This document shows, in pieces, positions 10,601-22,127 of a DNA stretch of 64,000 nucleotides (position 1 is its first letter; every line of letters begins with the position of its first letter). A program made the translations under genes and the position numbers. This DNA is from Saprospiraceae bacterium. Its GTDB lineage: Bacteria > Bacteroidota > Bacteroidia > Chitinophagales > Saprospiraceae. The stretch is taken from NCBI GenBank assembly GCA_016708265.1, contig JADJGA010000004.1:310001-374000 (forward strand), read 5' to 3'. Below the pieces are notes generated by a model, which was not told the origin of the DNA, did no database searches, and saw nothing but the letters and a program-made list of their open reading frames with translations.

Positions 10601-13600
10601 ATGGAAAAAAATAAATTCAGGGAGTTTTTTGCCACGAGCTGGGCAATAGATAATAAAACCAGTGTATATGTATTGACAATTTTCATTACTATACTGGGAA
10701 TTATGAGTTACAAAAGTATTCCCAAAGAGCAATTTCCCGAAATTGTCATACCGACAATCATAGTCAATACTGTATATCCGGGAACATCACCTGAAGACAT
10801 GGAAAACCTCATAACCAGACCTATTGAAAAACAGGTAAAAAGGCATTGGCGGCGTTAAAAAGATAACAAGTCAGTCGCTTCAGGATTTCTCCAGCATAGT
10901 CGTCGAATTCAATACAGATGTCGATGTTGCTGAGGGCAAACAGAGGGTCAAAGATGCAGTTGATAAGGCAAAAAACAACCTGCCGGTCAGCAATATGCTT
11001 GTAGGCCCGAATGTGATGGAAATAGATTTTTCAGAAATTCCGATCATATACCTCCAGATCTCAGGTGAATATACAAGGGATGAATTAAAAAAATATGCCG
11101 AAATAGCCCAAGACAAAATAGAAACTCTGGGTGAAATAACACGTGTCGACATTCTCGGGGCTCTCGAACGTGAAATACAGATCAATGTCGATATGTTTAA
11201 AATGCAGGCTACCAGAGTTACATTCAGGGATATAGAAAATGCTGTTGCTTTTGAAAATATGACCGTTTCTGCCGGAACAGTTAACACACAGGATATGAAA
11301 AGATCTATCAGGGTTGTAGGTCAGTTCTCAGATATCGAAGTAATAAAAAACATAATAATCAAGTCTTCGAGCGGTGCCCTGGTTTACCTTCGCGATATAG
11401 CTGAAATAAAGGACGGATACAAGGAACAGGAGAATTTCAGCAGACTCAACGGAGAAGATGTTATTACATTAAATGTTATAAAGAAAAGCGGCAAGAATCT
11501 GATCGAAGCTGCAGATAAAATTAAGGAAATAGTCAATACAGAATTAAAGGGAAATGCATTCCCCGGGAATCTGAAAGTCACTCTGACAGGAGATATGTCG
11601 AGATATACACGAAACACCCTTGAGGAGCTCAACAATACTATTCTGATAGGTTTTATACTTGTTACCATTGTTCTCATGTTCTTTATGGGTTTCACGAATG
11701 CATTCTTTGTAGGTCTGGCAGTACCTTTGTCGATGTTCATTGCATTTATGGTAATGCCGGGAATAGGATTTACAATGAACATGATCGTGATGTTCGGTTT
11801 TATATTTGCTCTTGGTATTGTGGTCGATGATGCGATAGTTGTGATCGAAAACATTCACAGGGTTCATCGTTCTGAACCAGATATCGTCATAGCGGCAAAA
11901 CGAGGTGCAGGGAAGTTTTCTTCCCATCCTGTCCGGTACCCCTACAACCCTGGCTCCATTTTTCCTCTTGCATTCTGGCCGGGTATCACGGGTAAATTCA
12001 TGTATTACATACCTGTAACCTTAATTATTACTCTGTTTGCTTCACTCTTTGTAGCTTATATCATAAATCCTGTTTTTGCCATTTCTTTTATGAAACATGA
12101 ATATGATGCTCCTGACAAGAGAAAAGAAAGAAAAGGACTGATTAAGAATATACTTTGGCTTTTGGGTATAGGAATGTTCTTTTACAGCATTTATGCTGTT
12201 TCGAAGAATGAATTTATGTACGGCCTCGGAAACCTGATGATATTCGCAGTAATACTGGTATTATTTTATCAGTTTGCCCTCCAGACATTATATCAGCTGG
12301 TGGCAAAACAAAGCCTGGCCATATTTAATGAAAATATATGAAAACCAGTCCAGGTTTTTCCTCAAAGGCTATAACAGCTGGTGGCTTACCCTGGGGTATT
12401 TTGCTTTTGTTCTTTTCATTTTACATTGTAGGAGTAAAAAAACCAAAGGTACTGTATTTTCCAGCCAATCAGCCAAATAATGTATTTGTCATGATAAGAA
12501 TGCCGGTGGGTACTGATCAGAAAGTTACAGACTCGGTGACAAATATAGTTGAAAAACGGATCATGAAAGTACTTGGAGAAAATAATCCTGACATAGAATC
12601 TGTTATCTCAAATGTTGCATTAAATGCAGGTGACCAGATGGGATTTGACCGTTCAGTGACATCTGAAAAAGGTAAAGTATCAATAAATTTTGTTGAATAC
12701 AAATACAGGAAAACAAAGAGACCAACAAATATCTCGATGATATCAGAAAAGTGATCAAAGGAATTCCCGGTGCTGAGATCTACACCGAAGAACAGAATGG
12801 GGCCTCCGACCGGAAAACCCATCAATATTGAGGTCACCGGTGATAACCTTGAAGATCTTATCACAAGCGCTGAATCATTTAAAAATCACCTCGATTCACT
12901 GCAATTGCCAGGAGTCGATGAACTAAAAAATGGACTTCAAGAAAACGAAACCGGAGATCATCATCGATGTTGACAGGAACGGGCAAATCATGAAGGAATA
13001 TCGACGGCCAAATTGCCGGTGAGATAAGGACTGCGGTATTGGGCAAGGAAATTTCAAAGTTCAAACAATATGAAGATGAATTCCCGATCCAGCTCAGGTA
13101 TTCGGAAGAGACAAGAAGCAATATAAATAATCTTCTGAATCTGAAGATCACATTTATGGACCTGACAACAGGGATGCTGAGACATGTGCCTTTATCCTCT
13201 GTTGCAAGCATAAGGTATACAGATACTTATGGCGGTATCAACCGTCAGAATCTGAAAAGGATAATCACAATATCAAGCGATGTGACAACAGGTTATTCGG
13301 CAAATGACATAGTGCCCAAAATTACGAAAATAGCACAAGCCTTCCCTGTAAAAAACGGTGTACAGATCAAGCTGACAGGGAGAACAGGAGGATCAGGCAT
13401 AAGCCGTGTCATTCCTGATGAGGGCAATGATGATAGCGATAGGGCTCCTTTTCTTCATACTGATAACACAGTTCAACAGTTTCAGCAAGTCGGTGATCAT
13501 ACTCAGCGAAGTTATATTCAGTATTATCGGTGTGTTGTTTGGTATCGTCATTTTTGACATGTCTATTTCAGTTATTATGACCGGACTCGGTATTGTGGCT

Positions 13601-13988
13601 CTCGGAGGTATTGTCGTGCGGAACCGGATACTGATCGTTGAATTCATTGATACACTGAAAGAACGAGGATATAAAACCAGGGATGCGATTATTGGCAGGC
13701 TTAACCCGTATAACACCGGTGATACCTGCCACAGCTACGATACTTGGACTGGTTCCGCTCGCTATCGGATTCAATATAAACTTTGAAACCCTTCTGACTC
13801 ATTTTGATCCACAGATACACATCGGGGAGACAATGTGATGTCTCAGTCCGCTGGCATGGTCAATAATCTTCGGACTAAGTTTTGCAACCTTCCTGACTCT
13901 GATATTCGTACCATCATTGTACCTGATAAATTACGAAATGAAGATCAGGTCAAAACGAAGGAAATCAAACATGCTGGCACGTACTTAA
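10601..13988 (+). CDS. RND efflux transporter permease (AcrB/MMPL-type), multiply frameshifted
   Basis: Inner-membrane proton-driven pump of the operon. Landmarks in order: TM1 and porter start (KSIPKEQFPEIVIPTIIVNT, YPGTSPEDMENLITRPIEKQ), porter subdomains with YLQISGEYTRDELKKYAEIA, the TM2-TM4 block with GIVVDDAIVVIENIHR (the Asp-Asp pair of proton relay), ITGKFMYYIPVTLIIT, a second porter half, and the C-terminal TM block (GIVALGGIVVRNRILIVEFI) ending near LINYEMKIRSKRR. At least nine frame changes are needed (about 10845, 11915-11965, 12350, 12715, 12800, 12925, 12985, 13420, 13700 and 13830), the densest damage in the window. The ATG at 10601 is preferred to the TTG at 10595. With all fragments joined it is about 1,130 residues, within RND range. 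Confidence 0.85.
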
Positions 13989-14019
13989 TCATAGATAATA
14001 AGTTTTGATTTTAAAAATT

Positions 14020-14041
14020 GCAGGATTTTCCTGCTTTTTTT
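14020..14041 (+). terminator. Intrinsic terminator of the RND efflux operon
   Basis: Stem GCAGGA (14020-14025), 3-nt loop TTT, TCCTGC (14029-14034), followed directly by seven T residues (14035-14041). It lies 31 bp after the pump stop codon. Confidence 0.85.
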
Positions 14042-14282
14042 GTGAAGTCAATTATGTGTTATTAACGGTTTACCTACAAAACCATTATTCTGGTTTTCTA
14101 GCAATAGATAACAATTCAGAATGATTGCAGAAGAAAAGCATAAATTCACATACTGCAAATTATTAACTATCAAACTTTGATTTTCTTTGATTAAAAGCAA
14201 TTGTTGATGATAAAACTTTAGAAAAAATACTAAAACTATTGAAAATAAATTCGTTCTAAACTTAAACCAACAATTTCTTTAC

Positions 14283-15124
14283 TTATCTCTTTTTAATACT
14301 TTTTATTTCATTATTCAGTTCATCCAACCGGTCAAGAATGTGCTTATAAAGTTCATCTGTATTATCATCCTGATATTTAATCTCATTTATTTCCTTTGTT
14401 AGTTCTTTTTGGCTTTCTTCCATACTATTCATAATTACTCCTATGAAAAGATTCATTATGATCATTGCTCCAATTACAATAAAACTAGCAAAATATAAAA
14501 AAGGCCATAATGATACGATTTGCTGATTTCCATTATTTACGGGACCCAAAATATGAACATTCATAATATCTGTCCATCCTTCGAGGGTTAACACTTTGAA
14601 AAGTGTAACAAAAGCATGATGCAGATCACCAAAATGGATAGTATCCGTCTTCCCAAAAACAAAAACACCTACTATTGCATAGACATAAAAAAGTATGCCA
14701 ATCAACATAAGAACATAACCCATTGAAGGAATGCTTTTAAGCAAAGCACTGATTATTAACTTCAGCTTGGGCAAAACAGTTATCATCCGGAAAACTCTCA
14801 GAACTCTCAATATCCTGAAAACCGCGAAATAGTGGGTATCCTTCAATGGGATAAGGCAAATGGCAACAATCACAAAATCAAAAACATTCCATGGATCAGC
14901 GAAATAATTCCAGGTTTTTTGCCATGTGCAATTATTTTTAGAATGATTTCAAAAGTAAATATTGCTACGATAACCTTGTCAGCTAAAGACAGAATTACCT
15001 TGTATTCCCTAACCAGTTCAGGGTAAGTTTCTAATCCTATGATTATTGCCGATAACAGGATAATGGCAAAAAGAAAATTATTAAATAACTTGTTTCCGAC
15101 GATTTTTTGAACTCTTTCTACCAT
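14283..15124 (-). CDS. Voltage-gated cation channel of the NaChBac/ion transport protein type (one frameshift)
   Basis: Single-domain six-TM channel expected to form tetramers in the inner membrane. N-terminal fragment (15124-14870) covers S1-S2; restoring one A in the run at 14915-14920 joins it to WNYFADPWNVFDFVIVAICL (S3) and the second fragment. S4 reads FRILRVLRVFRMI, four arginines at three-residue spacing, so the voltage sensor is complete. The pore loop is FKVLTLEGWTDIM; bacterial sodium channels usually have TLESW, while the EGW-T-D form is closer to eukaryotic calcium-channel repeats. The C-terminus (ELYKHILDRLDELNNEIKSI) is a predicted coiled coil, usual for tetramer assembly. Total about 280 residues. 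It is the last gene of the TerC-DedA-channel set, 4 bp after dedA. Confidence 0.85.
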
Positions 15125-15128
15125 ACTT

Positions 15129-15761
15129 TTATGCCTTTCTGATCTTTGAAAACATAATTTTAAACATGGGTATTGAAGCTATTATAACAAAAATGAGAAG
15201 AATATAAATGGAATACTTCATTACTCCCGGATATGTTTTTCCAATATAATAACCTAAGGGCACCAATGTACAAACCCAGGTCACTGCACCCAAAAGATTG
15301 AACAATAAGAATTTTTTGAATTTAAGGTCAGAGGCCCCAGCCAGCATTGGCACCAGAGTCTGTATGACAGGCATAAACCGACCCAGAACAAATGCCCAAG
15401 TTCCAAAGCGTTTATAAAATCTACTGCCTTTTTCTATATATTCCTTCTTAAAGAACCTGGACTTATTATCAACAAACAGTTTTTCGCCTAACCATTTACC
15501 TTTAAAGAAACCGGTAAAATCACCTAAAAAAGCTGCATTAACCAATAATAACAGAAGCAATTCCAGTGGAATATCCAAATAATGAGTTCCGCTAAACATG
15601 CCAGTCGCAAAAAGAAGGTAATCGCCTCCAGGTAAAACAAAACCAAGAAAAAAACCTGTTTCAATATAAATAATTGCCAGAATAAGAATTAAACCTCCAT
15701 ATTCGATTATATAATGGGCGTCAAAAACAAAATTGGCGAAATTGCTCTGCAAATCAATCAT
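15129..15761 (-). CDS. DedA family (SNARE-associated/VTT domain) membrane protein
   Basis: Intact 210-residue integral membrane protein. The DedA signature is seen in YIETGFFLGFVLPGGDYLLF, in GDFTGFFKGKWLG, and in the C-terminal FVLGRFMPVIQTLVPMLAGA with the conserved Arg and Pro. DedA proteins take part in lipid-carrier (undecaprenyl-phosphate or phosphatidylethanolamine) translocation and in membrane-potential homeostasis. The start codon overlaps the end of the TerC gene by 8 bp and its stop lies 4 bp before the channel gene, so all three are almost surely cotranscribed and probably translationally coupled. Confidence 0.92.
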   Translation of the reverse strand: MIDLQSNFANFVFDAHYIIEYGGLILILAIIYIETGFFLGFVLPGGDYLLFATGMFSGTHYLDIPLELLLLLLVNAAFLGDFTGFFKGKWLGEKLFVDNKSRFFKKEYIEKGSRFYKRFGTWAFVLGRFMPVIQTLVPMLAGASDLKFKKFLLFNLLGAVTWVCTLVPLGYYIGKTYPGVMKYSIYILLIFVIIASIPMFKIMFSKIRKA

Positions 15762-16678
15762 ACTTTTCTTTTGGGTTTTTAATTTTCAATGATAAGAAAA
15801 TGCTGCCGGCTATCACGGCAGCAATAAATATGAGTGACCATTCAAGAGGTATTTTATAAAAATCAACCAGCATCATTTTAATACCAACAAAAATCAAAAC
15901 AATCGCTAAACCGTAGCTCAAAAGCCAAAAACGATGGACAATTCCGGCAAGGGCAAAATATAGTGAACGTAAACCAAGTATGGCAAAAACATTGGATGTA
16001 TATACGATAAATTGATCCTGAGTAATTGCAAGAATTGCCGGAATACTGTCTACGGCAAATATCAGGTCGGTTGTTTCTATAAGGATTAAAACCAAAAACA
16101 ATGGTGTTGCAAATTGTTTGTTATTTATTTTTGTAAAGAATTTATCCCCATGTAAATTTGGAGTTACCGGCATAATCTTTTTAAATAATTTAATAACCGG
16201 ATTTTTATCAGGATCAATTTTCGTATTACTGTTATTAAACATTTTAATACCTGTAAAAAGCAAGATTGCTCCGAAAATGTATATTGTAAAATGGAATTGC
16301 TCTATTAGCGCAACACCGGCAAAAATAAAAATAATCCTCATGATCAAAGCCCCGATTATCCCCCAGAAAAGAATCCTGTGCTGATATTTTGAAGGAATTT
16401 GAAAATATGTGAAAATCATTAAGAATACAAAATATTATCTACACTCAGGGCTTTTTCTACCAAATATCCGGTAAAAAATTCAAATGCCTGCTGCTGACCC
16501 TCCAGAAATAAATTATTACATTAAAAATTAAAGCAAGAAAAATCCATACACCTGTCCATGTCAACGCTTCTTTCATAGAGACTTCATGGCTCTTCCGATG
16601 AAAAACACCCAAATCAAGTCCCAGCATTATGAGAACAAAGACATTAAAGATTATCCAGAATAAAATTGATGTTTCCAT
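15754..16678 (-). CDS. TerC family integral membrane protein (two frameshifts)
   Basis: Multi-pass membrane protein of the TerC/Alx family, whose studied members act in manganese export or in pH and tellurium stress. The N-terminal fragment (16678-16457) has LGLDLGVFHRKSHEVSMKEA; a lost base near 16490 and another in the T run near 16430 hide the conserved segment that would read EKALSVDNIFVFLMIFTYF. The second fragment holds LILIETTDLIFAVDSIPAIL, the second conserved acidic metal-site motif, and eight or so TM segments in total. Reading through gives about 308 residues, normal length. First gene of the three-gene minus-strand set. No convincing -7 box was found upstream. Confidence 0.87.
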
Positions 16679-16968
16679 ATATTTTTTTTAAATAAACATC
16701 ATTATTTAAAATTTGTTGTTAAAATAAAATCTTTGATTAGTTAATTGGCATGAATAGCTACTATCATTAATTAGATTTTTTCATTTGCATCATGCAGGGA
16801 CTTGATACTTTGGATATTGAAATTAATATCTAATAAGACGTTTCAACTTTCTAATTTTTCAAAAAGATTAAAAGGTCTAATGCAATAATGAGAATTATTC
16901 CATAATTTTGAAACCTGAAAATCGCTTATCACAATATTTTATCTAAAATATTAAAAGATAATAAAAGT

Positions 16969-17406
16969 ATGGGGGAAAAGGAAAAAACGGCACTGTTGCT
17001 GATTGACATTCAAAAGGGCTTTGAGGACACAGCATACTGGGGAGGAAACAGAAATAATCCCGATGCTGAATTCAAAGCAGCAAAACTTCTGGATCACTGG
17101 AGAAAAATGGGAATGCCGGTATACATTGTAAAACATTGCTCTGTAAATCCAGGCTCACCCCTGGTCAAAAAAAGTTGTAATTGCAGGATTTACAACCAAC
17201 CATTGCATATCTACTACAGCAAGAATGTCCGGTAATCTCGGATTTGAAACCTATGTTGTGTCAGATGCCTGTGTCTCATTTGATACCTCAGGACATGATG
17301 GTAAAAAGTATTCTGCTGAAGTCATACATGATATCTCACTAGCCAGTCTGAACAGGAATTTGCCGAAATTATGACCACCGATGAGATACTTAAAACTTAT
17401 ATTTAG
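16969..17406 (+). pseudogene. Isochorismatase-family cysteine hydrolase with an internal deletion
   Basis: The N-terminal part (KTALLLIDIQKGFEDTAYWG) carries the family Asp and the C-terminal part, in another frame, reads KKVVIAGFTTNHCISTTARM with the nucleophilic Cys. Between them PGSPL is followed at once by VKKVVIAG; family members have about 45 more residues here, including the catalytic Lys in a K-x-x-x-S-A-F segment. So the sequence lacks roughly 135 bp plus needs one frame change in the A run near 17168-17174 and another near 17358. The rest, through EFAEIMTTDEILKTYI, is normal. This could be a real inactivated gene or an assembly deletion; the substrate of an intact version cannot be told. 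Confidence 0.7.
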
Positions 17407-17738
17407 ATTTTAAGTTATGACTTTCACTTTTCGGCTTCACAGATTCTACCGTTGGCTCATTTACAAATATCTCTGCCAAATACACTTTTAGTCAGCCTAT
17501 TTTTGGCATAATACCGCTTGAAATACAGGCAATTATAATTACATACCGGACTATTTAATTTTTAGAAAGCAGGATAAAATCGCTGACAGAGGTCAGGATA
17601 GTGGTTTTACCCAAATATTTTGTTAAATTCAGATAACATCCAAAAAATAATGAGATAACTTAAATATCATTTACGATTATACGTTTTACGATTAATATTT
17701 TGAATGCCATTAATCATTATTTTAGAAAAATATATTAT
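17407..17738. other. Intergenic region without recognisable gene
   Basis: No supported ORF. The only pattern is a short direct repeat TTTACGATTA near 17670-17695. No good promoter for the dehydrogenase gene was found. Confidence 0.4.
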
Positions 17739-19352
17739 ATGCAAAAAATAAACACAGACATTTTTCCTGAAAAGAAAAGCATTCCCGAAAAATTCATGAT
17801 ACCTCTGCCTTATGATCAGACCGAATATCTGCTTGACGGTGAGATACATACATGGCAAGGTGACTTTGAAACAGTAATTTCTCCGGTATATTTTAAAGAA
17901 AATGATAAATATATAAATCAAATAGGTTCTTACCCCTTGATGGACAGTACCACTTCACTAAAAGCCCTGGATGCTGCAGTTAAAGCCTACGATAATGGCA
18001 ACGGAGAATGGCCTTCAATGAGCGTGGAGAACAGGATAACTTGCCTGAATAAATTTGTTCTGCTGATGAAAGAACAGAGGAGCATAGTTGTAAATCTTCT
18101 GATGTGGGAGATAGGAAAATCGCTTGCTGATTCTGAAAAGGAATTTGACCGGACAATAGAATACATAAACGACACTATAGCTGCCTTCAAAGATGCAGAC
18201 AGGGATGCATCCAGATTTACAATAAAACAGGGAATAATAGCACAGATACGAAGAGCGCCTCTTGGAGTAGTCCTGTGTATGGGACCTTCAATTATCCCCT
18301 CAATGAAACATTTACAACATTGATACCTGCGATAATAATGGGCAATACTATCATTTTCAAACCACCAAAACTCGGTGTTTTACTTCATTCACCTTTGCTG
18401 AAAGCATTTTGTGAAGCCTTTCCGAAAGGAGTTGTGAATACGATTTACGGTGACGGAAAGGAAATCGTGGCACCGTTGATGGAATCCGGAAAGATAAATG
18501 TACTGGCTTTCATTGGCACAAGCAGAGTAGCTGACATACTGAAGAAACAACATCCTCTGCCCCACAGGCTAAGATCAATTCTGGGTCTTGAAGCGAAAAA
18601 TCCTGCTGTCATACTCAATGATACAGATCTGGATGTAACCGTAAAGGAAGTGATCTCAGGAGCACTGTCATATAACGGACAGAGATGCACAGCCCTGAAA
18701 ATTATATTTGTACAGGACAAAATATATGATAGCTTTTTAGAGAAACTAAGTAATGAAGTCGAAAAACTGAAACCTGGAATGCCCTGGGAGCCGGAAGTAA
18801 ATATAACTCCTCTCCCTGAACCGGACAAATCAGATTATCTTAAAGGGCTAATTGATGATGCAACCCAAAAAGGCGGGCACCTTGTAATCCATCCGGAGGC
18901 TTTACGGAAAAGACTTTGTTTTTCCTGCAATAATCTCTGATGTCGATGATACCATGAGAATTTACCACGAAGAACAATTCGGCCCCATAATACCTGTTGT
19001 CAGATTTACCGGGATCGAAGAGGCACTGGAATATGTTGAAAAGTCACCCTATGGCCAGCAGGCAAGCATTTTCAGTACTGATCCTGTGCAGATATCCAGA
19101 CTTACTGATCAACTGGTAAACCAGGTATGCAGGGTAAATATAAATTCACAGTGCCAGCGCGGACCGGATATTTTCCCGTTTACAGGACGTAAAGATTCGG
19201 CTGAAGGTACTCTTTCCGTCAGTGATGCATTGAGGGTATTTTCAATAAGAACCCTGGTAGCAATTAAGGAAACCGAGCAGAATAAAAAGATACTAAACGA
19301 GATAATGAAAAACAAACATTCGCAATTTCTTTCAACAGATTTTATTTTGTAG
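17739..19352 (+). CDS. gapN: NADP-dependent glyceraldehyde-3-phosphate dehydrogenase-type aldehyde dehydrogenase (frameshifted)
   Basis: Aldehyde dehydrogenase superfamily, expected to oxidise glyceraldehyde 3-phosphate directly to 3-phosphoglycerate with NADP and thus supply NADPH. Catalytic residues are visible across the frames: Asn in GPFNYPLNETFTTLIPA (after restoring a base near 18287), Glu in LGLEAKNPAVIL, and the nucleophile Cys in YNGQRCTALKI. The C-terminus (INSQCQRGPDIFPFTGRKDS, SVSDALRVFSIRTLVA) is the form I know from Bacteroidota GapN annotations. A second frame change (two bases lost) is near 18895-18905. The ATG at 17739 is chosen over the TTG at 17700. About 538 residues after repair. 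The name rests on family recognition, so another aldehyde substrate is possible. Confidence 0.78.
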
Positions 19353-19548
19353 CAATAAAAGAGTGTGTTCGAAAAACAAATGTTTTTATAATAATAGATT
19401 TTTTACAATATATATATGTTTATAATATAACATTTGCGTGTTGCACTCTCCAGCTTGATAAATTTGCATCTTTGCGTTAAATCAATTAAATAGCATCCTC
19501 AAAAGGTTTGATTTTACAATGATAAAAAAATGACCAATTTATTTATGT

Positions 19549-21774
19549 TTACATGTCATAATTAATCATCATTATAAAAGGAAGATCAGCAGAGGAACGA
19601 CCTCCCTTAATACTATATCCTCCCAGTGTTATTTTATATTCTCCTGATTCAGGATCATAATACCGGAGCTGTTTTTCAGGTATTATTAATTTTACTTTGG
19701 CAGTTTCACCTTTAGCAATAAAGACTCGTTTGAAACCTGCCAGAGATATAATTGGTTGATCTGCTAAACTATCAGATTGTTGTATATAGATCTGAACAAC
19801 TTCATCGCCGTCATATTTTCCGGCATTTTTAATCTTAACCACCACTTCAATCTCTCCTTTCTTTTGAAATCCCACACTCATGCTTTGATATTCAAAGTCA
19901 GTATAACTCAATCCATATCCAAATGGGTAAAGTACATCACCCTTAAAATATCTGTAGGTACGGCTTTTCATCGAATAATCCTCAAAATCAGGTAAATCAT
20001 TTACAGAACGATAAAATGTCACAGGTAGTCGTCCGGCAGGATTGTATTTTCAAAAGAACATCCGCCACAGCATTTCCTCCTTCCTGCCCCGGATACCATA
20101 CTTCAATTATGGCATCTGCAATTTCGTTTTCCTCAACTATTGACAAGGCACTTCCATTTGTCAGCACAAGAATGATTTTTTTACCCATTTCCTTTATTTT
20201 TCTGATCATATTTGTCTGGGAAACAGGCAGATTAAGGTGAGTTCTGTCACCTCCGCTGAAACCATCAATTTCCAGTTTTAGCTCTTCACCTTCAAGTACA
20301 GGGCTTATTCCTCCGCAAAAATAACTACATCTGCCCTGGCTGCTATTTTGTAAGCCTCATCAGCAAGTACAGAAATCTCATTTGCTGTTGCCCGGATCTC
20401 TTTTTCAGGTGTAAAAGACCCTGACCATAGAGAATTTTGTGTTTTTCCCTGCTGCCTTTTTTATTCCCCTAGTAAAGTGATCATATATGAAGGAGAACCA
20501 TTATAGTTGCCAAGTAAAACGGTGGTATCCGTGGCATAAGGTCCAATGACAGCAATTGTTTTCAAATTGCTTTTCAAAGGAAGAGTTTTATCCCTATTTT
20601 TCAGCAGAACAATACTTTGTCTTGCAACATCAAGAGCCATTTTCCGGTGTTCAGCCAGGTCAACCCGGGACTTATCAATGGCAGAATATGGAACCATTGA
20701 GGGTGGATCAAACATGCCGAGTTTCATCCGTGCAGTGAACAACCTCACCAGAGCAGTATCAATATCGTTCTCTGCAATATAACCTGAATCAAGGGCTTTC
20801 AGCAACGAACCATACTCGGGTCCGCAGGTAAGATCGGTACCTGCTTTTAATGAAAGAGAAGATGCTTTTGTGACATCAGGTACAAACTTATGATATCCGT
20901 AAATATCGGAAACTGCCCAGCAATCGGAGACAACATAACCATCAAAACCCCATTTTCTACGCAATATATCATTTAATAAAAAATCACTGGCAGGAGCAGG
21001 GATTCCATAGACCCTGTTATAAGCTGACATAACAGACTGCACTTCCGATTCTTTTACAAGTGCTTCAAAAGCAGGCAGGTATGTATCAAAAAGGTCCCTT
21101 TCTGATATCCATACATCAAAACTATGCCTTGCAGGTTCAGGCCCGCTGTGTACTGCATAATGTTTTGCGGTTGCAACCACTTTCAGATATTTTGGATCAT
21201 CACCCTGCAGACCACGAACAAATGCTTTGCCGATCTCTCCTGTGAGAAACGGATCTTCCCCGTATGTCTCCTGTCCCCTGCCCCATCTTGGATCCCTGAA
21301 AATATTGATATTGGGAGACCAGAATGTGAGTCCCTGGTAAATATCAGTGCTGCCATTTTCCAGTGCCTGATAATATTTTGCCCTGGCTTCTGTCGAAATA
21401 ATATCTGCCTGCGACCGGATGAGTTCAGTATTCCATGTTGCAGCCATACCGATAGCCTGAGGGAAAACAGTGGCAAGTCCGTTCCGTGCCACACCGTGGA
21501 GACATTCATTCCACCAGTTATAAGCCGGAATCCCCAGACTTTGTATAGCCGGGGCTGCATGCTGCAATTGCCCGACCTTTTGTACCGGTCTCATCCTGCT
21601 GACCAGGTCTTTTGCCCTTGTTTCAAAACCCAGGTTAACATCCTGGTACGGATAAGTATATTTTGCCTGCAGATTCTCCTGTGCCGATGATGATATAAAC
21701 AAGGACATAAGGAAAGGCAAAAATACAGTTCTCAAAAGCACTTTCCCGATATTTATATTTCTATTTATTTCCAT
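19549..21774 (-). CDS. Secreted glycoside hydrolase family 3 enzyme, beta-xylosidase/beta-glucosidase type (frameshifted)
   Basis: The N-terminus has a signal peptide (FLPFLMSLFISSSAQ). The (beta/alpha)8 domain contains YNWWNECLHGVARNG, FWSPNINIFRDPRWGRGQET, VVATAKHYAVHSGPE and YVVSDCWAV, the last with the catalytic Asp nucleophile. The second domain is split over frames at 20461-20022 (about 20463, 20425, 20300 and 20035): it includes FAGGISPVLEGEELKLEIDG and GGDRTHLNLPVSQ, with a likely acid/base Glu. The C-terminal fibronectin-III-like domain (LYPFGYGLSYTDFEY to the end) is intact. The WNECLHGVARNG block is typical of the GH3 xylosidase-like clade, so plant xylan or another beta-glycoside is a likely substrate. 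A TACTTTTG box on this strand at 21819-21812 may be its promoter. Confidence 0.88.
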
Positions 21775-22127
21775 TTTGATATATCACTTACATAAAAACT
21801 ATTGTAAAATGCAAAAGTAAGTTTTACATAGAATTTGCACGTAATTTTTTTTTGTCTGCCATACCCTCAAATGTTAAAATGCATCTTACAAATACAAATG
21901 AGCTCCCGGAAAGCTGAAATGAAATAGTCCGGAACATAAATGTGTATCCCTTTAGTGCAAATGTAAAAAGAGTAATTTTGATTGCTAAAATTTGAAAAAG
22001 GATAAAACATTTGAAAAAAACGAACTTTTGATATATTTTTGGTGCTTACATAATTGAGTTATAAGGCACCAAGTGTAAATAAAATAAACAGGTAAATTTG
22101 CGACATAATTCAAATAAAATATAATAT
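21775..22127. other. Divergent intergenic region
   Basis: Contains a TACTTTTG box for the GH3 gene (minus strand, 21819-21812), a TAAATTTG box for the orphan gene (22093-22100), both without a clear -33 TTG, and an imperfect inverted repeat with GGTGC (22041-22045) and GCACC (22066-22070) arms extended by TTA/TAA. This repeat may mark the left boundary of the orphan-gene unit. Confidence 0.45.

Noticed and set aside
17665..17700. Direct repeat TTTACGATTA as a regulator site for the dehydrogenase gene
   Set aside because: Low-complexity AT-rich sequence without a promoter nearby.
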